Shown here: piece by piece, positions 9,941-20,545 of the stretch | Numbering within the stretch: the first letter of the stretch is position 1 | How the letters are laid out: every line of letters begins with the position of its first letter | Assembly (NCBI GenBank): GCA_963682175.1 | Contig: OY821787.1 | Span: 14,176,501-14,240,500 of the forward strand | DNA: 64,000 nucleotides | From: Triglochin maritima | Taxonomy: Eukaryota; Streptophyta; Magnoliopsida; Alismatales; Juncaginaceae | Reading direction: 5' to 3' | Translations under genes and position numbers: made by a program | The notes under the pieces: generated by a model | Seen by the model: the letters and a program-made list of their open reading frames with translations, nothing else | Database searches by the model: none | What the model was told of the DNA's origin: nothing

Positions 9941-11342
9941 TGATTGAATCATTTTATTTAAACATCAAGTGCACGACCGCGTTGAAGGGGTGGCAAATAC
10001 GGGTCGTCCACTGGGAGGTGTGTCGACGTTTGTTTTGTGCGAAGGCGAATGGTAAAAAATGGAGAGAAAGATTGATTACACTAACGACACTAGAATGCAA
10101 AAGGAAATGAAAGATAAGCAATAAAACTAAACCCCATAGGGGGTAGAGAAATAATGTGAATATAAAGATGTGTGTGTTCAATTAAGCTCCTCACAACATG
10201 TAGTGCATGAAATCATAAAACTACATCCAACTTTGTCTCCACATGAATTAAGATAAGACTACATCATTAAAACATACAAGACAATAATTGGAATGAAGCT
10301 AAATGAACTCATGTATAAAGACTAGACCCTACTATGCCTCCACATGAATTAAGATAACCCAATATCATTAAGATAACCTAAGGTAAAGGCAACAAGAGTA
10401 CATACACTACAAATTGTGTTTCAATATTAATTCCATCCATATCCTAATCTTATCATTCCCCATAAAATAGGTCCACTAATCAAAGCATAAGCTAAGCTTC
10501 ATTCAAGAGCATTAGCATATCAAAGATAAGAGTGAAAACCCATTAGATGGTTATGGAAATCATATAAAGCTCAAGGGATTAAGATAACTAACACTTAATA
10601 TACTACATGCTCATATCACATATTACTCCACCCCCCAAATGGGGTTGGAACTACTCACACATATTTGAACAAACTACTCCAACAAAATGAAGAATTATAC
10701 TGAAATGAAACTACACTAATCAACCCAAGAAATATTAAAAAGCATAAAACAAAACAAACATGCAAGCATGCATATGAAAGGAAATGAAACTAGGAGAGAA
10801 ACAACACAATTAAAGGAAAAACATCTATTATTAACTCACTCAATACAAGCAGCACTTCCTCCACCAGAGTTTTGCTTCAAGGCTTCACTCTTAGTAGGGA
10901 AGATGGCCACCAAAGAGGGAGATAGATTACATGAGAGGAGGGAGAGTTCTATTTATAACCATAGAAAAAGGTCTACAAGATCCAGATCCGTCTTGTTTTT
11001 ATGCTGGGCTTTGCTTGATGTGTTTGTTGATCTTTGATGCATCTACTTTGTTTATTGGAGCTCCGACCCGAATCGAATTGTCAAAATACTCCCTCATGAT
11101 GGTGTGGAGTTTTCTGTTTTTCTCTTAGGTCCATCGGTCTTACGTTCAGGTCCTTCTCCCTTGCATCTTAGTCCCCAGGTCTCACAATTAAGTCATTTTT
11201 CTTGCTTTTGGGTCATTTCATGTCTCTTCTCTTCAAACCTCTTTATTTCTGAAATTCAAACATAAAACTCGTCACATAGCATTGCTTAGGTGTAAGATAA
11301 TGGATATAAGATACAAATATAAGCATGAAATGATGTCAATCA
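9941..11342 (-). repeat. 3' LTR of element A
   Basis: 1402 bp, TG...CA. It is shorter than the 5' copy mainly because it lacks the segment equivalent to 17849-17991 (143 bp). The junction is at a 3-bp 'ggt' microhomology near 10968, and the lost segment holds the U3 palindromes. Otherwise the two LTRs look nearly identical by eye, so the insertion is fairly recent. Confidence 0.85.
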
Positions 11343-11358
11343 AATACCCCCACACCTA
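11343..11358 (-). promoter_or_regulatory. Polypurine tract of element A
   Basis: On the minus strand this reads taggtgtgggggtatt directly against the 3' LTR, the position where plus-strand DNA synthesis is primed in LTR retrotransposons. The same tract abuts the 3' LTR of B, and a variant abuts that of E. A 7-bp-arm inverted repeat (ttttgct / agcaaaa, 11362-11382) sits just upstream of it. Confidence 0.8.
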
Positions 11359-12581
11359 AGTTTTTGCTAGTCCCGAGCAAAACAAAGAAAGAGAAAAGCA
11401 AACGAGAAACAAGAAATCCTAACTCACTTTCGTAGGTATCATGGTTGCACTTAGCACGTGCAACAAGCCGTTAAACCTCCATGTCGCCAAGGAGGAGGAG
11501 TGTTGTCCCCTGAGGGTTTTCAGCGGATATACCCACAAAATCCGAACAAGATGCATTATTTAGTCTAGACACTCGACTCGTTGGACAAATTTTGTCGATC
11601 ATTGGAAACGGTAATCCTACGGGCCGACTCTATATAGGTAATCAGTGCACACACCTAGCCTAATGAACCATTCGTGTAAGTTAAATAAGGAATTAAGTGA
11701 AAGACATGGACAACCTCAACATCCTCAAGTGATACAAAGTGTAAGGTCCATTAAGGTTATTATTTGCATTTTTTTCTTTTTCTTTTTGTTTTTTTTCTTT
11801 TTGTTTTTTTTCTTTTTCTTCTTTTCTTTTTCTTAGTTGGAGCTTCATTCTCCCAGGGTCAGGTTTCGTGCATCATTTCCCATGAGGACTTACAATATCA
11901 CGTACACATTTCCCAAAATCTCCACATAGGGTAATCCCTACCACCAGTGTAACGGGAGTTCGGTCGGTGCATCCCAAGTTAGATGACTCGAAAGCACCAG
12001 GCACAAAGTCCCCTCAGAGCTACTTTCCCGAGTGATAGGAGTCGTGCGAGAAGAGAGGACACCTACTCACTTATTTCTTATCTACACATGAACCAAAACC
12101 CCTACACTTAATGTCTCACAACAAGGTTTAAAGGGTCCTTGACTACAACAAACTTCCTTAAATTAAGAGACACGAATTAATAATTCACTAGGTTCAGGGT
12201 GGTCTTCTTTAAATGTTTGAGCACTGAAACTCTATGATTACTCACCCCCGAGGGAAAACTGGGGTGCATCCTAACGACTAGATAAATCCTAAAGCCACTG
12301 TACTAGATATCCTAATGCATCAAGTTCAAGACAATTTTGGGAGCTTTCTTTTTTACTTTTCCTCTCAACGGTTTTGCACATGCTAAACACACACAAAACC
12401 CACAAAACATTTTCTTTCGCAAACACATGAAGATTTTGAAAGAAATTTGAAAATTTTGAAGCACTAGGCAAGTAAAAGAAGACAAATCACCTTTTCTTTG
12501 GAACGTGAGTTCTTTGGAGCACATGCATGATGGTGAGTTTTTTTTAAACTATGTACAACAATAGGTTTCCATCTTCATATG
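11359..12581 (-). other. 3' non-coding region of element A
   Basis: No coding frame is credible here. Contents: a conserved block (11404-11545) shared with B and E that holds the hairpin gttgcac-loop-gtgcaac (11444-11464), and a minus-strand purine-rich tract (11769-11835, T-rich as written). The rest is similar in order to 46214-48066 of element E. That likeness along about 1.2 kb shows A and E are close relatives. Confidence 0.6.
11769..11835 (-). repeat. Purine-rich tract about 430-490 bp before the 3' LTR
   Basis: The plus strand is almost pure T with scattered C and G (ttttcttttt units), giving a long A/G tract on the coding strand. Element E has a purine-rich tract at the equivalent place (47596-47629). 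It could be a second polypurine primer or simply a slippage-prone run. Confidence 0.5.
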
Positions 12582-14507
12582 TCAAGGGACATCAAATGGG
12601 AACTCACCATCTCTCGAGCCAGAAATGCACATGCATGGGCTCGCAACATACAAAACAGAATTGCTTAACCACCTGACACCCTTATATACAATGTGGTCGT
12701 TCGATGCCTCTTGAGAGTTAGCAAAAGAGGAGGCATTAATGAGAGGTGAACCTCTATCAGGTTGAAGGGTATCAGGTGGTTGATTCTTAACCCACATGGG
12801 GTCCGAATGTGTACAGAATGAATAGCATGTGGCCGAGAGGCAATAAAAATAGTATCTTGTGGCTCAAAAGCCACGTGATCAAAAGGATGTGGCTCAAGGG
12901 CCACGTGATCAAAAGGATGTGGCTCAAGGGCACAAGATCAGAAGAATGTGTCTCAAGGGCCACAAGATCAAAAGGAGGTGGCACTGAGGCCACGTGATCA
13001 GAACATAAGGCACCCTCTTGTGCCAACCCAGGTGAAACATCTTCACCACCTTCAGGATTTCCATCGAACAATTCTCTGAAAGTACTTGAAGGTGCCCTCA
13101 ACTTCAATTTCATCCAAACCCTGGGTAAGGTTGACCCCAACAGGGTCATTGAAGGCACCTGGCTTCTTGCCGATGGTGAAGATGTTGAAATCAGCGCATT
13201 GACTACCATAAGTCAAGGGCATCAGACCATTGCGACAATTGATCAATGCATTGGAAGTCGCAAGGAATGGTCACCCCAGAATGACAAGAATTTGTCCAAG
13301 TGGGTTTGGCACAGGTTCAGTATCCAAGATAAAGAAGTCGACTGGATAAATGAACTCTCCCACTTTGATTAGCACATCTTCCACCACACCCCTCGGTTTC
13401 TTCATAGACCTATCAGCCAATTGAAGAGTGGTGTTTGTTTGTTTGAGGTCTCCAAGACCGAGGTGGGCGTAGATAGAATATGACAGAAGATTAACAGATG
13501 CACCAAGGTCCAATAAGGCTCGATGTATGGACACATCACCAATCACACAAGAGATAGTAGGACAGCAAGGGTCCTTGTACTTGACTTGCATGGGTTGTGC
13601 CAACAAAGAACTCACGTTAGCCGCAAGAAAAGCTTTCTTTGGAACATAAGTTTTTCTCTTTTTGGTGCATAAGTCCTCGAGAACCTTGGCATAAGGTGGC
13701 ATTTGCTGAATCACCTCCAACAGAGGGATGTTCACCTTAACTTGCCTAAACATCTCAAGCATCTTGTCATGCTGATCTGAGGTTTTCTTTTTAAGGCGCT
13801 CAGGGAATGACGCCTTTGGGGCATAAGGGTGCGAAGGAACCACAGAATTCTGGTCCAAAGAAACATGACTAGGGACCTCAGAATCTGATTCCTTCGACAC
13901 AAGAGGAGACAAGGGGACCTCAGGGTTCGTCCCCTTTGTCGAAGGAAATGTAGAAAGAACCTCAGGATCTGGCTCCTTCCTGGAAGTATTTGTGGACGGA
14001 GCCTCAGGATCCGGCTTCCTCAAAGATGGTTATGACAAGGAAGGCACCCCAATGTGGTTGTCCACCTCCTTACCAGACCTCAAAGTATGAATCACATTAA
14101 TATGATGGGTCGATTCAGAGGTAGCATGAGGTAAAAGTGTCCTTCCTTGAGAATGGGTACCCCGAGGATTCACCTCAGATTGACTCGGTAATTGTCTCTT
14201 CTCGCGTTCATGGAGCTGATTAGCCAACTGGCTAACTTGCATTTCCAATGCTTTGATCGAATTGTTGCTGGCCGCAAACAAGGGTTGTGTGCTCTGAATG
14301 AACGCATGAAGGGTTTGTTCAAGAGTGGGGTCCTTTGAGTCAACCCGTTGGGGGTAGTGGAGTGTGGTTAGAATAACCCAACGATGAGGTCTGAGGAGGT
14401 TGGTAATTATGGTTCTGAGACCTTTGATGTGGAGGTTGGTAGGTCGCCAAAGGACGTGGAGGTTGAGGTTGAGCGTGCGAGCTCTGACCGTTACCCCCAC
14501 TAGGCCC
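12582..14507 (-). pseudogene. Element A gag C-terminus, retropepsin and C-terminal tail (broken frame)
   Basis: Read on the minus strand, this continues gag into an aspartic protease. The segment at 14340-14050 holds 'LANQLHEREKRQLPSQSEVN' and 'INVIHTLRSGKEVDNHI'. 14023-13271 carries KKRKTYVPKKAFLA, then ISCVIGDVSIHRALLDLGAS with the DLGAS form of the retropepsin catalytic motif, NLL, KKPRGVVEDVLIKVGEFIYP and VILG. The following GRPFLATSNALINCRNGLM-like segment continues to about 13100. A tail of about 150 residues follows, with tandem repeats of a 10-residue HPFDHVALEP-like unit (12858-13004), ending near 12582. Frameshifts near 14340, 13270 and 13000 and a stop near 14028 break the frame. 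The protease would cleave Gag; the tail's role is unknown. Confidence 0.75.
12858..13004 (-). repeat. 30-bp tandem repeat in the tail of element A
   Basis: About 4.5 copies of a 30-bp unit (ccacgtgatcaaaaggatgt + ggctcaaggg on the plus strand). Each unit encodes ten residues of the post-protease tail. Element E has only about two units (45935-45995), so A has expanded it. The repeat also carries several copies of the G-box word cacgtg. Confidence 0.75.
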
Positions 14508-15671
14508 CTAAGAGAAGTTAGGATGGTTACGCCATCCCGGGTAGTAGGAGTAACTGTACGGGTCGTTACGGGGCCTCTGTTGATACATCGCATTTGCATG
14601 CTCAGTATTCCTTGGAGCGTAAGCGCATTCCAAGTCATCATGGCCCGTATGTCCACACCTACCACACCCGGGAGTAGCGACCGGAGCTACAGGAGCTCGG
14701 TCCAACTCTAAACTCTCAATCCTACGCATGAGAGCAACCATTTTCGCCTCAGACGCGATCGATGACTCAACTTGATATGATCCAGCTCGACCACAAGACC
14801 TGGCGGCTGGTGGCTCTCTCATGGTGTCCCACTCAAAGGTGCGTTCAGCCATTAACTTAAAAGTGTCCCATGCCTCATCAATGGGTTTCATTTGGAAGTC
14901 ACCCTGACACATCGACTCCAACAATGTGCGAGTGTTGTAGTTGAGGCCCTCATAAACAATTTGGCAAAGCTGCCATAGCTCAAATCCATGATGAGGGCAC
15001 TGTTGGAGAAGGTCCTTGAACCTCTCAAAGAAACCATGAAAAGATTCGGTCTCAGTCTGATACATTTGATGTATCTGGTGCCTTATCTGTTGAGTTTTCC
15101 TTTGAGGGAAAAATCTCTTAAGAAATACGGTCATAAAGTCATCCCAAGACCGAATAGAGCTTGCCGGGAGGCTGTACATCCATTTCTTCGCATTATCCTT
15201 CAACACGAAAGAAATCATCCTCAACCGGACTGAATCCTCGTCAAGTTGTTGAATCTTGAACATGGAGCATACTTCCTCGAATTCGTGTATAAAAATATAC
15301 GGATCCTCCTTATTGGCAGTAAAGGTTGGAAGCATGCTCACATATTGAGGTTTCAGCTCATAGTTGTTCCCGCGAGCAGGGGGAAGAACTATGCAAGAAG
15401 GCTGCGCGGCCCGAACAGGATGGGACCACTCCCACAAAGTCATCGGTCTATCCTGTCGAGCTAAAGGTGGTGGTGCACCAAGCACTCAATCCTGACTGAA
15501 TCTCCCTTCCTCTCGAGTCAGAGGAGGAGCAGAAAGAAGTCTACGTGGTGGTGGGACCGGACCGAGGTAATCCATGAATGGACCCCGGTCGCCCCCGTCA
15601 CCACGAGACGACTCGGCCTCATGCTCCAAAGGAGCACGAGGCGGAGATGGTCGATCACCAAGACCGTACAT
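14508..15671 (-). pseudogene. Element A gag (Retrotrans_gag type) with CCHC zinc knuckle
   Basis: Gag polyprotein of an Athila/Tat-like element. It starts at MYGLGDRPS (15671), a start shared with E (MDVLGERPS); the frame is open upstream to 15761. The core includes 'ELKPQYVSMLPTFTANKEDP', FLKRFFPQRKTQQIRHQIHQ, CPHHGFELWQLCQIVYEGLN and LLESMCQGDFQMKPIDEAWD, the conserved gag core of this group. The knuckle CGRCGHTGHDDLEC (CX2CX4HX4C) lies near the C-terminus. A TGA near 15487 splits off the first 60 or so residues, and a TAG at 14508 (NFS-stop, where E has TGG) ends the second part. Both are single-base changes in one frame, so the copy is only mildly decayed. Gag would form the cytoplasmic virus-like particle. 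Confidence 0.85.
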
Positions 15672-16773
15672 CTCAGAAATATGCACTCTCTCTAGTTGAG
15701 CGCTCTCACCAGAACAAGCCCAACCTCGCATAAAAATTCTCGACTCGACTCTAAACAACACACAATAGAAGGTGTACTCAGAGGAGGAGACTACACGTAG
15801 AGAATAGATGAGGAGAGGACTCAGATGAGGAGGGAAGAATCCTTAGATCTAACGTGGGTAGTGGGATCAGGTAGAAGCCTAACTAGCAAGCACGACTCAA
15901 ACAACTTAAGGCTATGGGTCCTTAGGCTAGACGACGCCTAACTTCGAGGTCACTAGCCTCGACACGCCTCACCTCCCTACAACGAGGACCACAATGCCCA
16001 CCAAGTGATACCAGATCCGGAGATCCAGTACCTCCTACTATCGACAAGGTAGGCAACGCCGATCAGGTCATGGTGGTCTCAACTAGATTACTCTCCTAGT
16101 GCGTCCGCAATCCTTAGGGCCAATGTCTACTTGCTTTTAGTTAAGGCTTGATTAAAAGTGATTTTTGGGGCTAAGGAAAGGGTGATGAAATCCCCCACCT
16201 TATCGTTTATGGGATAACCCCTCCTTAGTAGCGTTTTGATCCTAAATCTAGCAATCAATCGCTCCAATCAAACGCTCAACTCACTCTTGTCCTGATGCAA
16301 TTCCTACTAACTAATGCATGGGCATACAAAATGCATGAATGAGTGTAGGAAATGCGTACCTCACGCCAGCGCTCGAAAACTAAAACTAAAGCTAAAAGAA
16401 AAGACGACTATATGCCTAAGTCATGTACATGATGCGTGACTTAAACAAGTAAGAACGTCCAGTCTTTTTCTTTGGATTTTATGGCCAAGTTGATTAATGG
16501 GGGAGTGATTAATTATTTGGGAGCAAACTAGAAGTCACAACATGCAAAATAGGGCTCCCAGATAACTAAAATGAAGCAAACAACTACCAGAAGAAAAATG
16601 GAAGCAAGAAAACCTCACCAGGCCGCTGATTGGCGGTCCCTTTTGATGTTCAGGTGCTCCAACTCCTCCAATAGCCTCCCCTTGAGCTCTAGGATCCCTG
16701 AAACTAAGAAAAACTGAAAACAAAAAATTAAAAACCACTCAAATCGTCCAAACCAAAGTCTGGACAGAGCACC
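15672..16773 (-). other. 5' leader of element A
   Basis: Non-coding RNA leader between primer site and gag. It contains a conserved block (16111-16205: gggccaatgtctacttg ... ggtgatgaaatcccccacc) also present in B and E. Near the primer site it holds the motif ccgctgattggcggtc (16623-16638), which matches the U3 palindrome of the same element. Leader positions like this hold packaging and dimerisation signals in retroelements; that role is inferred here. Confidence 0.6.
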
Positions 16774-16791
16774 TCCCCGGCAATGGTGCCA
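16774..16791 (-). promoter_or_regulatory. Primer-binding site of element A (tRNA-Asp type)
   Basis: The minus strand reads TGGCACCATTGCCGGGGA, six bases inside the 5' LTR. It is a two-base variant of the B site TGGCGCCGTTGCCGGGGA, which complements the 3' end of plant tRNA-Asp apart from one G-U pair. Athila/Calypso-like elements are reported to use this primer (from memory). Confidence 0.75.
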
Positions 16792-16797
16792 AAAACT

Positions 16798-18362
16798 TGA
16801 TTGAATCATTTTATTTAAACCGCAAGTGCACGACCGCGTTGAAGCAGTGGCAAATATGGGTCATCCACTGGGAGGTGTGTCGACGTTTGGTTTGTGCGAA
16901 GGCGAGTGGTAAAAAATGGAGAGAAAGATTCATTACACTAACTACACTAGAATGCAAAAGGAAATGAAAGATAAGCAATAAAACTAAACCCCATAGGGGG
17001 TAGACAAAATAATGTGAATATAAAGATGTGTATGTGCGTGTTCAATTAAGCTCCTCACAACATGTAGTGCATGAAATCATAAAACTACATCAAACTTTGC
17101 CTCCACATGAATTAAGATAAGACTATATCATTAAAACATACAAGACAATAATTGGAATGAAGCTAAATGAACTCATGTATAAAGACTAGACCCTACTATG
17201 CCTCCACTTGAATTAAGATAACCCAATATCATTAAAACATACAAGACATTAACTAAGGTAAAGGCAACAAGAGTACATACAATACAAATTATGCTTCCAA
17301 TATTAATTCCATCCATATCCTAACCTTATCATTCCCCATAAAATAGGTCCACTAATCAAAGCATAAGCTAAGCTTCATTCAAGAGCATTAGCATATCAAA
17401 GATAAGAGTGAAAACTCATTAGATGGTTGTGGAAATCATATAAAGCTCAAGGGATTAAGATAACACACACTTAATACACTACATGATCATATCACATATT
17501 ACTCCACCCCCCAAATGGGGATGGAACTACTCACACATATTTCAACTAACTACTCTAACAAAATGAAGCATTATACTGAAATGAAACTACACTAATCAAG
17601 CAAGAAATATTAAAGAAGCATAAAACAAAACAAACAAGCAAGCATGCATATGAAAGGAAATGAAACTAAGAGAGAAACAACACAATTAAAGGAAAAACAT
17701 CTATTATTAACTCACTCAATACAAGCAGCCCTTCCTCCACCAGAGTTTTGCTTCAAGGCTTCACACTTAGTAGGGAAGATGGCCACCAAAGAGGGAGATA
17801 GATTACATGAGAGGAGGGAGAGTTCTATTTATAGCCATAGAAAAAGGTAATCCGGGACAATCCCCCGATGTGGGACTAAACAAATTCCAAAAATAGCCTA
17901 AGCATCATCTAATACACGCTCTCCAGAAGTTTCATCGGATCCGGGAAGATCCGGACCGCCAATTGGCGGTTCCAGACAGCCAATTGGTGGTCTACAAGAT
18001 CCAGATCCGTCTAGTTTTGATGTTGGGCTTTGCTTGATGTGTTTGTTGATCTTTGATGCATCTACTTTGTTTATTGGAGCTCCGACCCGAATCGAATTGT
18101 CAAAATACTCCCTCATGATGGTGTGGAGTTTTCTGTTTTGCTCTTAGGTCCTTCGGTCTTACGTTCAGGTTCTTCTCCCTTGCATCTTAGTCCCCAGGTC
18201 TCACAATTAAGTCATTTTTCCCTGCTTTTGGATCCTTTCATGTCTCTTCTCTTCAAACCTATTTATTTCTGAAATTCAAATATAAAACTCGTCACGTAGC
18301 ATTGCTTAGGTGTAAGATATTGGATATAAGATAAAAATATAAGCATGAAATAATGTCAATCA
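16798..18362 (-). repeat. 5' LTR of element A
   Basis: 1565 bp, TG...CA. On the minus strand the order is U3 (18362-17835), TATA box 'ctataaatag' (17825-17834), then R/U5 to 16798. U3 carries the perfect 16-bp palindrome accgccaattggcggt (17955-17970) and a second imperfect one (17975-17992), about 120-165 bp upstream of the TATA box. Confidence 0.85.
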
Positions 18363-19336
18363 AGAGGGGTTTTGGGTTTAACTAGTTACTATAGAAAGTT
18401 TGTCAAGAACTATGTGGTTATTGCTGGACCTCTCATTAGTTGCTTAAGAAGGATGGATTTAAATGGAGTGGTGGTGCTGAATAAGCTTTTCAGGCATTAC
18501 AAAAAAGTAATGGTTTCAACCTCTGTCCACTTCACTCAACCCTTTTGTGAAAGAATGTGATGCAAATGGAGGAGGTATGGGAGTTGTCCTCATGCAACAT
18601 GGGAGACCCATAAGCTTTGCTAGAAAAGTCTTCAAGGGAAGACAATTGGGCATGAGTATATATGAGAAAGAAATGGAGGCTGCCTTGTTTACCATCCAAA
18701 AATGGAAGTCCTACTTGATGTATCAACCTTTCACCTTAAGAAAAGATCACCAGAGCTTGCAACATCTGATGAAGCAAAGGATTCACACCACAACCCAGCA
18801 CAGATGGCTAGCCAAGTTAATGGGGTATGATTTCAAGATTGAGTACAATTCTGGGCATCATAACCAAGCTGCAGATGCATTGTCAAGAATGATGGAGAAC
18901 TCACCTGGCCCTCCAGTCTCCATAGCTCAAGCCATCTCACTATTGGTTACTCCTTGGGTGGAAGAGATCGGCAGAAATTACTTGGAAAATCCTGAGTATG
19001 TACAATTGCTGGCAAGATGGGAAAAGGGGAAACTGAACCAAGAGAGGTATAAACTCAATAAGGGAATTTTGTTCTACAAGGGAAAGATTTGGCTACTCAG
19101 AAACACTAAATTGAGTAAGAAAATGTTGCAGGAGCTTTACTCCACCCCCACAGCTGGGCATGACAACTATGAGAAAGCTTTGTACAAAGTGAAACAAAAA
19201 AATTCATGGAAAGGGATGAGTAAAGAGGTGAAGGAGTTCATTAAGAACTGTGACATATGTCAACAATGTAAATATGAGATTGTCTCCAGTTGGGTTGCTA
19301 CAACCATTGCCCATTCCTGAGGATGTTTAGACTGAC
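18363..19336 (+). pseudogene. Chromovirus-like pol H2, part 3 (RT end, RNase H, integrase zinc domain)
   Basis: It resumes RT as GVLGLTSYYRKFVKNYVVIA, then after small frameshifts gives an RNase H domain (18547-18890). Recognisable there are ECDANGGGMGVVLMQHGRPI, FARKVFKGRQLGMSIYEKEM, a 'KDHQSLQHLM' block and YNSGHHNQAADALSRM. The linker and the HHCC-type integrase domain follow (AGHDNYEKALYKV ... NCDICQQCKYE). One histidine of the HHCC set is hard to place. A TAG at 19328 replaces the Trp expected in PEDVWTDISMDF. The part ends at the insertion of B (TSD ctgac). Confidence 0.85.
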
Positions 19337-20528
19337 TGATGAGAATTTAATTTATACCGCAAGTGCACGACGTCAATGAAGATGTAGCAAGTACGGGTCG
19401 AACACAAGGAGGGAGAGATATTGTTATTTGTGTGATTTTCGAGTTAAGGGAAGAAATAGAGAGAAAACATAATTTTGGTTTGAGATTTTTGGTTTTTGAT
19501 TTCTAAGGCATGAACAACAAAAACAAATTAAGAATAAAGCAAAGAAAGGTGAGAGTCCAGCGGGTGGAGGTTTAGATGTCGGGTTTTGTTTAGAGAAATC
19601 AGATACTTATAATAAATCATATTAGTTATAAAGCATCACATGATAAATGATTTAACACAAACTCAAGTAATCAAAATATCCTAGCACGAAATTAGAATAA
19701 TAACCTCATTCTTCTTCTCATCACCCTAAATCTGTCACCCCTACCCTTTGGAGAGTTAGAAACTCATGGATGGAGGGAAGGAGAATGGGTCCTAGAGAAA
19801 CTACGAAAGAAAACTAAAAACAAGAATTAAAGGAACATAATTTTATTACTAGATTATGGAATAAAAATAAGAACATCCTCTACAACATCGTTTCGGGGCT
19901 ATTTATATCCGATACAAGGGACCTAGGTATAAAATAGGAAAGTACACGTGGCGAGACACAACTGGGACAAATCTGAAGCCACGGATCCACAAGGGGGTGG
20001 CGTTTCCGCCGCACATTACATGTGATGTGCGGCGGATTCGCCTCAAGAATATGTCTGATTCGATCCGGATTTTTCCTGCGTGTTTATGGTATGATTTAAA
20101 TGTCCTTTGCGCATCCAGATGATTTCTTTCCTTTCTTTTGAGCTCCGAATTAATTCTTTGTATATTTGGAGATCCAAATTGATTTTTTAGAACTTCTCCA
20201 AAATAATATTTTGGTCCTTGCAGCCGGGTCCTTGGCTTTTTGCAATTAAGTCCCTGACTACTTTTGTGCTTAAGTCCTTGTCCTTTTTGTAATTAGGTCT
20301 TTGAATGCTTTTATGCTTGGATGGACTTCCATTTGAATCCTGATAATCTTGAACTTGGTCTTTATGACAGGAATGATTCTCTTGTACGCATTTATGCTCG
20401 GGATATGGGTAATTTGCATTCAGGTCCCTGTATTCTGTAAATAAGACTAAACACATACCTTAGTAGCATTTATTGATATAAAATTAATCTAAATGAAAGA
20501 CATATGATGCAATTTATGCAATGCATCA
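19337..20528 (-). repeat. 3' LTR of element B
   Basis: 1192 bp, TGATGAGAAT...GCATCA. TATA box 'tataaatag'-type on the minus strand is at about 19898-19907. About 100 bp upstream in U3 is a strong hairpin with 18-bp arms, two mismatches and an 8-base loop (19999-20016 / 20025-20042; inner arm ccgccgcacat). It matches the 5' LTR at almost every base. Confidence 0.9.
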
Positions 20529-20545
20529 AATACCCCCACACCTAG
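20529..20545 (-). promoter_or_regulatory. Polypurine tract of element B
   Basis: The minus strand reads ctaggtgtgggggtatt directly against the 3' LTR, the plus-strand primer position. A perfect 9-bp-arm inverted repeat, ttttgctag-tcc-ctagcaaaa (20547-20567), lies immediately upstream in element sense. Confidence 0.82.

Larger units (their letters stand above)
9941..18362 (-). mobile_element. Element A: complete non-autonomous gag-pro LTR retrotransposon, TSD agagg
   Basis: 8.4 kb with TG...CA LTRs at 9941-11342 and 16798-18362 and a perfect target-site duplication agagg (9936-9940 and 18363-18367). Gene order on the minus strand is leader, gag, zinc knuckle, retropepsin, C-terminal tail, then a long 3' non-coding region. 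The primer site is next to the right LTR and the polypurine tract next to the left. I find no reverse transcriptase, RNase H or integrase in the 5.4-kb interior, so it depends on a partner for movement. Gag type, primer site and polypurine tract resemble the Athila/Tat group of plant Ty3/gypsy elements; the gag-only layout recalls described TR-GAG elements. It lies in chromovirus-like pol H2. Confidence 0.85.

Noticed and set aside
11645..11836. 63-residue frame with a poly-Phe/Ser tail
   Set aside because: Low-complexity translation of the T-rich tract in A's 3' region.
12787..13209. 140-residue minus-strand frame as an independent gene
   Set aside because: It mixes the A tail with a shifted frame through the 30-bp repeat; the tail is better read with the protease frame.
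14400..14711. 103-residue plus-strand frame
   Set aside because: Antisense shadow of element A gag, which has clear motifs on the other strand.
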